Shown in pieces: positions 6,677-11,357 of a stretch of DNA of 21,613 nucleotides. Each line of letters begins with the position of its first letter. The first letter of the stretch is position 1. Origin of the DNA: an uncultured Blautia sp. (GTDB lineage Bacteria > Bacillota > Clostridia > Lachnospirales > Lachnospiraceae); assembly GCA_900543715.1 (NCBI GenBank), contig UQSX01000047.1, positions 1 through 21,613 on the forward strand, written 5' to 3'. The translations under genes and the position numbers were made by a program. Under the pieces are notes generated by a model, which saw nothing but the letters and a program-made list of their open reading frames with translations, was not told where the DNA came from and made no database searches.

Positions 6677-6710
6677 ATCCAGACATTCTTGATTTCAGAA
6701 ATTTATCAGT

Positions 6711-6738
6711 ATTTAACGCTCCTACTATGTGATATAAT
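6711..6738 (+). promoter_or_regulatory. Promoter of cargo gene 2
   Basis: A TATAAT -10 (6733-6738) with a weak ATTTAA -35 (6711-6716, 16-bp spacer), 45 bp before the ATG at 6784. Confidence 0.5.
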
Positions 6739-6783
6739 TTTTATACAGGCCCTGCTACAGCCGAGTATTTAGAAAGGAGAAAT

Positions 6784-7146
6784 ATGGTTATGAATCCATC
6801 TACAAATGCGTTGAACACTCTGTTGTGTACCGGAATGTTTCATGCAATTACAGCACATAAAGAAGTATTTAAAGATGAGCCCTATATTCCTATTGTTTTA
6901 GGCTATTTAAACTCTGCAACCTCTTATTTCACCGCTGCCGAGTCGCTCTACTATTCGTGTAATGATATTAAAGAAGATAATTCTCTTCCTGAAGTTTTTC
7001 ACTGCTTTAAGGTTTTTGAAGAAGAACTTCTTGAAAATATACGCACAAATCATTCTCATCAGTGGACTGATATAGAATTTCAGCGTTTACGAGAAGCTTT
7101 TATGTCCTCATCTTTTGCATTTAAAGATGAAGAACTTTTTTCTTAA
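6784..7146 (+). CDS. Cargo gene 2: hypothetical protein
   Basis: A 120-aa soluble, acidic, mostly helical protein (start MVMNPSTNALNTLLCTG). AAAGGAG precedes ATG 6784; a second ATG two codons later is equally possible. No family recognised. It is AT-rich, lies on the strand opposite to the early genes, and has its own promoter and a terminator at 7148-7172, so it is an independent cargo unit. Its 3' end overlaps the end of the leftward DUF2829-like gene by 39 bp. Confidence 0.65.
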   Translation: MVMNPSTNALNTLLCTGMFHAITAHKEVFKDEPYIPIVLGYLNSATSYFTAAESLYYSCNDIKEDNSLPEVFHCFKVFEEELLENIRTNHSHQWTDIEFQRLREAFMSSSFAFKDEELFS

Positions 7147-7545
7147 TGGGGAGCATTGCTCCTCATTTTTTTGTTCTATTATGCTTCTAAGATCGTATAC
7201 TTCATGTTTTAATCTCTGTAATAAAGCTGTCTGATATCTTATTTCCTTTTCTATGTAAGAATTTTGATCGTTGCTGTCCAAATTTTTCTCTTGTTTACTT
7301 ACCTTTTCAGTTAATCCTTCTCTTGCACAACTCCAATCATCTGCTGCTAAGTCATCCGCCGTTGGGCTCCAGGTCCTGGCACTTCTCTCCTGTTTTCCGT
7401 ATTTGCATATAATTATCTGACAAGTTTCGTAACTATTAGTTGGTTTAATCAATGCATAGTAATCAGATTCTGGTCTTCTTACTGATTCTCGGTAAATAAC
7501 TCCTCCAGTTTGGATTGCCTTTCTTACAGCTTCATGTATAAACAT
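7108..7545 (-). CDS. DUF2829 / Tad2-like protein
   Basis: A 145-aa protein. Residues 1-~75 (MFIHEAVRKAIQTGG..., then RTWSPTADDLAADDW) fit the DUF2829 pattern, in which a short N-terminal helix is followed by beta strands and a final W-x-P-x-x-x-DLLA-x-DW. Some DUF2829 phage proteins (Tad2) block Thoeris defence by binding its cyclic nucleotide signal; whether this one does is untested. After ~residue 88 comes a coiled-coil-like helix (ALLQRLKHEVYDLRSIIEQK). The last ~18 residues are antisense to the terminator and end of cargo gene 2, so the natural C-terminus was probably replaced. GGAGGTGG precedes ATG 7545. Confidence 0.62.
   Translation of the reverse strand: MFIHEAVRKAIQTGGVIYRESVRRPESDYYALIKPTNSYETCQIIICKYGKQERSARTWSPTADDLAADDWSCAREGLTEKVSKQEKNLDSNDQNSYIEKEIRYQTALLQRLKHEVYDLRSIIEQKNEEQCSPLRKKFFIFKCKR
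7148..7172 (+). terminator. Terminator of cargo gene 2
   Basis: GGGGAGC (7148-7154) pairs with GCTCCTC (7158-7164) around a 3-nt loop with one wobble, followed by T7 (7166-7172), directly after the stop of cargo gene 2. Confidence 0.8.
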
Positions 7546-7548
7546 TTA

Positions 7549-7689
7549 TTACACCACCTCCTTCTGCCGCCCTTTATCTTTCAGAAAATATTCCATCGGC
7601 ACACCAACGTGATTAGCAAGTTCCGCACTTGGTTCGGAACACCCTGCCTTCCAATTTGAATATGCCGTCGGGCTGATTCTTCTCTCCTT
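7549..7689 (-). pseudogene. C-terminal remnant of an XRE regulator
   Basis: The leftward frame ending at TAA 7551-7549 reads RISPTAYSNWKAG, then VGVPMEYFLKDKG: the second half of an XRE helix-turn-helix protein like the intact one at 8564-8764 (SNWKAG, SMEYFLAEKG). Its N-terminal half is missing; a stop at 7692-7690 and the promoter of cargo gene 3 take its place. It was probably truncated by arrival of cargo gene 3. Confidence 0.72.
7553..7579. repeat. 27-bp repeat, copy 2
   Basis: Second copy of the repeat at 6650-6676 (26/27 identical). It lies between the XRE remnant and the DUF2829-like gene and holds that gene's ribosome site. Confidence 0.8.
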
Positions 7690-7714
7690 TTATCCATAAA
7701 TTTTTCAAAGTTTC

Positions 7715-7744
7715 TTGTCTCTTGCTCCCTCTTTCTGATATAAT
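7715..7744 (+). promoter_or_regulatory. Promoter of cargo unit 3
   Basis: TTGTCT (7715-7720), 18-bp spacer, TATAAT (7739-7744), 31 bp before the ATG at 7775. Confidence 0.6.
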
Positions 7745-7774
7745 CATTTCATGATATAGAGATGAGGTTTTTCT

Positions 7775-8266
7775 ATGCGAGATCGTTACTGGAGTTATTT
7801 TGTATCTATTAAGCATAAATATTTTTATTACATAGCTTTTCAGGCACTTTATAGCAGAATAAACTGGTGTATAACTGCTTTTCTTGCTCTTACTACTTTA
7901 TCCTGCGTTGCTGTTTGGAATATTTGGGACAAAATTCCTATCGTTTGGGCTGTGCTAATTTGTATGTCTCAAGTTATCCAAGCGCTTTTTCCTAAACTGC
8001 CATATAACGATCTGTTGATTTCTGTAAAATTTATTATTCCAGAAGTAGATAGTCTTCTCATGGACATTGAACATGACTGGCTATATATAGATATACATAA
8101 GCCGTCTGATGATGACATTCTCTCAATGCTTCATAAGTATGATCAGCGATACCATGAATTGACTAATCAATTCTTTTCTGGTACTTTTTTACCTGATATC
8201 CAATACTGCAGTAAAAAAGCGGAAGATAATTGCAAAAATTATTTTTCTACAAATTATCAAGTATAA
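7775..8266 (+). CDS. Cargo gene 3a: two-TM membrane protein
   Basis: A 163-aa protein with a short cytosolic-like N-terminus rich in aromatics (RYWSYFVSIKHKYFYY), two adjacent transmembrane helices (~33-51 and ~54-72) split by a short turn (WDKIP), and a ~90-residue soluble, acidic C-terminal domain. This two-helix hairpin plus soluble tail is reminiscent of SLATT/S2TM-type membrane effectors of defence systems, but I cannot prove homology. GATGAGG lies ahead of the ATG. It is followed after 17 nt by a Pro-rich microprotein, making a two-gene cargo operon. Confidence 0.68.
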   Translation: MRDRYWSYFVSIKHKYFYYIAFQALYSRINWCITAFLALTTLSCVAVWNIWDKIPIVWAVLICMSQVIQALFPKLPYNDLLISVKFIIPEVDSLLMDIEHDWLYIDIHKPSDDDILSMLHKYDQRYHELTNQFFSGTFLPDIQYCSKKAEDNCKNYFSTNYQV

Positions 8267-8283
8267 ACTAAGGAGGCGATAGT

Positions 8284-8412
8284 ATGACGCAAAAGAGTAA
8301 TACACCACCATCTCGTCCGCACCCATCACCTCAATCTCCAAATCATAGAGGAGATGCAGGCGGCGCTCCCGGACCCAAATACACAATTCCTACTCCAAAG
8401 CCCAAAAAATAA
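8284..8412 (+). CDS. Cargo gene 3b: proline-rich 42-aa microprotein
   Basis: 42 aa, starting MTQKSNTPPSRPHPSPQ and ending TPKPKK. About one quarter is proline, the rest is mostly polar or basic, with a Gly-rich middle; it is surely disordered. A perfect TAAGGAGGCGAT ribosome site precedes ATG 8284. It lies 17 nt after the 2TM gene. I recall similar Pro-rich short genes next to such 2TM genes in other Firmicutes elements, so the pair may act together; this is inference. Confidence 0.62.
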   Translation: MTQKSNTPPSRPHPSPQSPNHRGDAGGAPGPKYTIPTPKPKK

Positions 8413-8413
8413 T

Positions 8414-8560
8414 TTATTTCTCTCGAAACAATTCTTTCTTTTTTATTAAGAATTTGCAGTAATCGCAGGCAGTATGTGGTGGTTTCCCTATTATAGATAT
8501 AATCAGCAACTTATAGCCTGCGATTCCTACTGCAAAGCCTATGATGAAACTTACAATCAT
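8414..8560 (-). CDS. 48-aa membrane protein with CxxC
   Basis: The sequence starts MIVSFIIGFAVGIAGYKLL, with one N-terminal transmembrane helix. A Pro-Pro-His segment follows, then a CDYC pair and a basic tail. ATG 8560 is 3 nt after the stop of the XRE gene, and AAAGGG lies in that gene's end, so it is co-translated with the Cro-like regulator. Unknown function. Confidence 0.6.
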   Translation of the reverse strand: MIVSFIIGFAVGIAGYKLLIISIIGKPPHTACDYCKFLIKKKELFREK

Positions 8561-8563
8561 TTT

Positions 8564-8764
8564 TTACCCTTTCTCTGCTAGAAAATATTCCATGCTTTTT
8601 CCAAAATAGTCTGCTATTGCTTTAATTTTGTCGGATTTTGGTGTATATCTTCCAGCTTTCCAGTTAGATAACGTCGAAGTTGGAACACCGGTATTCTTCG
8701 ACACTTCATAATCAGTTACACCTTTGCAGTCTCTTAAATCAGCATATTTTTTGTACGAAAACAA
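8564..8764 (-). CDS. Short XRE regulator (Cro-like)
   Basis: A 66-aa helix-turn-helix protein, start TTG 8764-8762 with AAGGAGGTG 7 nt upstream. Recognition region TSTLSNWKAGRYTPK; the fold covers the whole protein with no effector domain, as in Cro. It shares SNWKAGRYTPK exactly with the longer repressor at 8966, so both probably bind the same operators in the 8765-8965 gap. It is the first gene leftward from the switch and would promote early-gene expression. Confidence 0.85.
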   Translation of the reverse strand: MFSYKKYADLRDCKGVTDYEVSKNTGVPTSTLSNWKAGRYTPKSDKIKAIADYFGKSMEYFLAEKG

Positions 8765-8788
8765 ATTAGCACCTCCTTCAAAAATTCA

Positions 8789-8817
8789 TTGACAATAGCT
8801 AAGGTTTCAAATATAAT
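8789..8817 (+). promoter_or_regulatory. Consensus promoter for the repressor operon
   Basis: TTGACA (8789-8794), 17-bp spacer, TATAAT (8812-8817): a perfect match to the housekeeping consensus. It reads rightward into the XRE repressor/ImmA genes with a ~140-nt leader. Its spacer holds one arm of a 20-bp operator-like repeat. Confidence 0.85.
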
Positions 8818-8856
8818 TAAATTACCAATCAAAGTTATATTTAAAACCAAAGCTAT
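8795..8856. repeat. Inverted 20-bp operator-like repeat
   Basis: 8795-8814 and the reverse complement of 8837-8856 match at 17 of 20 positions (ATAGCTnnGGTTTnAAATAT). The left arm overlaps the spacer and -10 of the rightward promoter. Shorter AGCTTTG-type half sites recur near 8881 and 8931. These are the best candidates for binding sites of the two XRE proteins. Confidence 0.65.
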
Positions 8857-8870
8857 TTTCTCGTTGATAA

Positions 8871-8946
8871 CTTCTTTTTCAAAGCTATGATTGTATATTA
8901 GCATTGATTTCAAAGTTTGTCAATGGTTTTTAGCTTCTTTTTCAAA
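8871..8946. repeat. 13-bp direct repeat flanking the leftward promoter
   Basis: CTTCTTTTTCAAA occurs at 8871-8883 and 8934-8946, one copy on each side of the leftward promoter (8895-8923), 63 bp apart. It may be an operator pair allowing looping. Confidence 0.55.
8895..8923 (-). promoter_or_regulatory. Promoter for the Cro-like gene
   Basis: On the minus strand TTGACA (8923-8918), 17-bp spacer, TAATAT (8900-8895). It reads leftward into the XRE gene at 8764 with a ~120-nt leader, so its transcript overlaps that of the rightward promoter by ~65 nt. Confidence 0.8.
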
Positions 8947-8965
8947 CTTGTTTTGAGGTGCTTAT

Positions 8966-9388
8966 ATGTATGAAATATTTGAACGACTATGTAAAGAAAA
9001 AGGAGTTACCGCATACAGAGTATGCAAAGAAACGGGCCTTACAACTGCTACAATAAGTAATTGGAAAGCAGGAAGATATACTCCCAAGCAAGAGAAAATG
9101 CAGAAAATTGCAGATTATTTCGGAGTATCTCTTATATATTTAATGACCGGAAAAGATGAGAAACCTCCGGAACCACAGTTGACGCCCAGAGATAAGAGGG
9201 ACATAACAAAAGATCTGGAATCTATCATGCAAAAGCTCTCCGATAAAGAAAACGGCCCCGCTTCCTATAATGGTCAAGACCTCTCTCCTGAATCCACGGA
9301 CCTTTTTAAGGAGGAACTGGAGATTGCTCTTAAACGCCTGAAGATTATTAACAAGGAAAAATATAATCCGAATAAGAACAAGAAGTAG
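8966..9388 (+). CDS. XRE-family repressor (CI/ImmR-like)
   Basis: A 140-aa protein: helix-turn-helix domain at residues 3-60 (recognition region TATISNWKAGRYTPK), then a charged C-terminal region ending KYNPNKNKK. It lacks the self-cleavage peptidase domain of lambda CI and is paired with an ImmA-type protease 8 nt downstream, the layout of ImmR/ImmA in ICEBs1 and phage phi105-type systems. There ImmA cleaves the repressor after DNA damage or RapI signalling; the same is inferred here. GAGGTG precedes ATG 8966. Confidence 0.88.
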   Translation: MYEIFERLCKEKGVTAYRVCKETGLTTATISNWKAGRYTPKQEKMQKIADYFGVSLIYLMTGKDEKPPEPQLTPRDKRDITKDLESIMQKLSDKENGPASYNGQDLSPESTDLFKEELEIALKRLKIINKEKYNPNKNKK

Positions 9389-9396
9389 GTGGTATA

Positions 9397-9825
9397 GTGA
9401 ATAAAGATATCAAACGCTTAGTCGCTTACTATGTAAAAAAGTTCGGGACCAGGGATCCGTTTCGGATAGCTGATAATCTTAATGTGCTGTATCAATTCGG
9501 GGATATCGGCTGTGAAGGATGTTATATGTATTTAAAAAAACATAGATACATATTTTTAAATGCGAATCTTGATGGGCCTGAAAAGGAAATGGTCATGGCT
9601 CATGAGCTTGGCCACGCAGTATTGCACAGAAGAGAAAATTGCTATTTCATACGGAACAAAACCTTTTTATCAACCGTCCGAATAGAGCGGGAGGCCAATA
9701 CCTTTGCTGCGGAGCTTCTAATCCCGGATTCTTTAATTCTGGAGAATCCAGGGTATACAAAAAGCCAGCTTGCAAGGCTGGCAGGGTATAATGAAATGAT
9801 TATGGAATTTAAAAGAGTTGATTAA
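9397..9825 (+). CDS. immA: ImmA/IrrE-family metallopeptidase (anti-repressor)
   Basis: A 142-aa zinc protease starting at GTG 9397. The motif HELGH (H69, E70, H73) and the downstream EREANTFAAELLIP helix, which supplies the third ligand, define the ImmA/IrrE (gluzincin) family. It follows the XRE repressor by 8 nt, so the likely substrate is that repressor; cleavage would induce the element. Length is normal for the family. Confidence 0.93.
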   Translation: MNKDIKRLVAYYVKKFGTRDPFRIADNLNVLYQFGDIGCEGCYMYLKKHRYIFLNANLDGPEKEMVMAHELGHAVLHRRENCYFIRNKTFLSTVRIEREANTFAAELLIPDSLILENPGYTKSQLARLAGYNEMIMEFKRVD

Positions 9826-9870
9826 ACCATTGGTTTTTTCATAAATCACATAAGAAGGGGGGAATCTTAT

Positions 9871-10679
9871 ATGGGACTAAGATTCAGAAAAAGTGTTAAA
9901 GTTGCTCCGGGGTCAAACTAAACCTCAATAAGAAAAGTACGAGTGTCACTTTTGGAGGAAAAGGAGCACATTATACGGTAAGTTCTACGGGTAAAAAGAC
10001 CAAAAGCGTAGGGATTCCTGGAACGGGACTAAGTTATGTTGAAACAGAACATATAAATTCCAAAAAAAGTAAAGCTTCTTCATCCAAACCCAAACAAAAG
10101 GAAAAGGTAAAATCATCTCATGTTTTGGGCTGCGCTGTTGAGTTGTTTGGATTTTTGTTTCTTATATGTATTGTTATTGCTATTATTTTCGGCGGAAATG
10201 ATTCTGAAAATACAGATGATGCTTCTGCCATTGTACAAGAAAATTCCATTGATTCTTCTGAAGAAACTGCCCAGCCACAAACTACTACTATGTATGCAAC
10301 TGCTGATCTGAATGTGCGGGAAGGCGCTGGAACTGATTATAATACTGTCGGCCAGCTAAATCTTGGTGATGCAGTTGAAGTTTATAGTACAGAAAATGGG
10401 TGGAGTAAGATTGATTATAATGGTACTGAATGCTTCGTATCAGCAAATTATTTATCTTCTACAGCGCCTGATACTACTTCTGCAGATACTTCTACTCCTC
10501 CCGCTGCTTCTCCAGAGGATCAAACCCAAACGGCAGTTGGACAAACTGTTTACTGGACGCCTAATGGGGAAGTTTACCACTCCACTTCTGATTGTCCAAG
10601 TTTGGCACGGTCTAAGACTATATTAAGTGGAAGCATAGAAGAGAGTGGAAAATCTCGCCCCTGTGAAAACTGTTACTAA
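9871..10679 (+). pseudogene. DUF4236-TM-SH3 protein, frameshifted
   Basis: Starting at ATG 9871 (AGAAGGGGGGA upstream), the peptide MGLRFRKSVKVAPG is the start of a DUF4236 domain, but a stop follows after 16 codons. Adding one G to the G4 run 9909-9912 joins it to the frame that stays open to 10679 (269 aa). The order is DUF4236 (1-~60, KSVGIPGTGLSYV), a Lys/Ser linker, one transmembrane helix (FLFLICIVIAIIF), a Ser/Thr linker, a bacterial SH3 domain (NVREGAGTDYNTVGQL), and a C-terminal Cys-containing module (YHSTSDCPSLARS...PCENCY). It would be an inside-to-outside wall-sensing membrane protein. A -1 ribosomal slip on GGGG could also fuse the frames. Confidence 0.78.
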
Positions 10680-10806
10680 AAATAAAATCATATCTCACAA
10701 TTATATTTCAGACTGTTTGATTGCTACCATTCTTTCTCTGATCTTGTTGGATCTAAAATCTTTGAAGATCTGGTAATTTGTATTACAGATATGCTGAAAG
10801 AGTAAG

Positions 10807-10862
10807 GCTCCCCGGTTCTATACCGGGGCATACCTTGACAATAATATACTTACCCGGGGAGC
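10807..10862 (+). promoter_or_regulatory. Toxin promoter/leader region with alternative hairpins
   Basis: GCTCCCCGG (10807-10815) can pair with nearby CCGGGG (10823-10828) or perfectly with CCGGGGAGC (10854-10862). Between them lies an AATAATATACT -10-like stretch with a poor -35, which probably serves the toxin mRNA. The stretch 10833-10868 resembles, in inverted orientation, the antitoxin promoter/leader at 11120-11083. The 128 bases before it (10680-10806) hold no gene I can support. Confidence 0.5.
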
Positions 10863-10914
10863 TGGGGGACGTGCTCTCACCCAATCCGAGACCTTACGGA
10901 GGGTGGTGATTATT

Positions 10915-10998
10915 ATGAGTACATATGAAGAATTAAGCCTGATCGTAAGCACTGCTTTATTGATTATCGCCATTCTTAATTATACACATAAGAAATAG
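10915..10998 (+). CDS. Type I toxin, putative holin-like (27 aa)
   Basis: 27 residues: MSTYEELSLIVSTALL is followed by a hydrophobic IIAILNY and a basic end, HKK. One membrane helix with the MxTYExxSL start is typical of the holin-like toxins (Hol_Tox/TxpA-like) of type I toxin-antitoxin loci, which insert in the membrane and depolarise it. GGAGGGTGG lies upstream. The stop codon is inside the stem of the shared terminator. A convergent antisense RNA with a consensus promoter lies opposite. Confidence 0.82.
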   Translation: MSTYEELSLIVSTALLIIAILNYTHKK

Positions 10999-11100
10999 CC
11001 GTCCTGCTCTCGTCAAAGTTTAGGAACGGCTATCTCTTATAGCTAAATCTTAAATTACGCCGGGTCGGGTGAACTGCACTCACCTTCCAGCTCCCTTGTT
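10988..11100 (-). ncRNA. Antisense antitoxin RNA (predicted)
   Basis: A transcript from the consensus promoter at 11107-11135 would start near 11100, run leftward through a GGTGAnnnTCACC hairpin (~11070-11090), and end at the hairpin 10995-11033 plus the following U-rich TTTCTT. The predicted size is ~113 nt. It overlaps the 3' end of the toxin mRNA, the convergent layout of par/fst and txpA/ratA loci. No open frame is present. Confidence 0.72.
10995..11033. terminator. Shared bidirectional terminator of toxin and antitoxin
   Basis: ATAGCCGT (10995-11002) pairs perfectly with ACGGCTAT (11026-11033). Leftward it is followed by TTTCTT; rightward by CTCTTAT. The toxin stop codon TAG (10996-10998) is part of the stem. 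Confidence 0.7.
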
Positions 11101-11106
11101 AAGTAT

Positions 11107-11135
11107 ATTATAGGTCAAGGATTAAAATTTGTCAA
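11107..11135 (-). promoter_or_regulatory. Consensus promoter of the antitoxin RNA
   Basis: On the minus strand TTGACA (11135-11130), 17-bp spacer, TATAAT (11112-11107): a perfect match, much stronger than the toxin promoter, as expected for an excess of antitoxin RNA. Confidence 0.85.
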
Positions 11136-11140
11136 ACATG

Positions 11141-11169
11141 AAAAACCGCCCCTGCGCCAACAGGAGCGG
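11141..11169 (-). terminator. Leftward terminator insulating the antitoxin promoter
   Basis: On the minus strand CCGCTCCTG (11169-11161) pairs with CAGGGGCGG (11154-11146) with one wobble, followed by T5 (11145-11141). It lies just upstream of the antitoxin promoter and would stop leftward transcripts arriving from the recombinase side. Confidence 0.7.
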
Positions 11170-11229
11170 CACCGCAACTCGGACTTCCACGTATTGTGTG
11201 GTAACCTACTATGCGGTAAATACTGACAT

Positions 11230-11318
11230 CCGAAGATGTTCAATCGATTGCATACATATTGTATCATCTTCGGAACAGCCATGCAAGCGGAACAAAAGTT
11301 CGCTGGCTGTTATTTTTG
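11230..11318 (+). terminator. Tandem hairpins and rightward terminator before the recombinase
   Basis: The first hairpin is CCGAAGATG (11230-11238) with CATCTTCGG (11265-11273), 9 bp perfect. Directly after it, AACAGCCA (11274-11281) pairs with TGGCTGTT (11304-11311) with an inner stem around AAAA, followed by ATTTTTG (11312-11318). The terminator sits 40 bp before the recombinase start, so it either ends upstream transcripts or attenuates the recombinase. The rest of the 10999-11357 gap holds the antitoxin RNA and its terminators; I see no gene. Confidence 0.72.
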
Positions 11319-11357
11319 TACCTATTTTTACATAGTTTTAAAAAGGAGATGATGAAC

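Noticed and set aside
8461..8525. 10-bp inverted repeat AATCGCAGGC / GCCTGCGATT
   Set aside because: It lies inside the small CxxC membrane protein gene, with a 45-bp spacer and no T run, so it is probably not a terminator; kept only as a possible RNA structure.
10684..10804. Open rightward frame ending IFEDLVICITDMLKE before the toxin locus
   Set aside because: It has no start codon or ribosome site in frame; it may be a gene-tail remnant but cannot be supported.
11259..11357. Longer start of the recombinase
   Set aside because: The extension covers the terminator hairpin and has no homology; AAGGAG points to ATG 11358.
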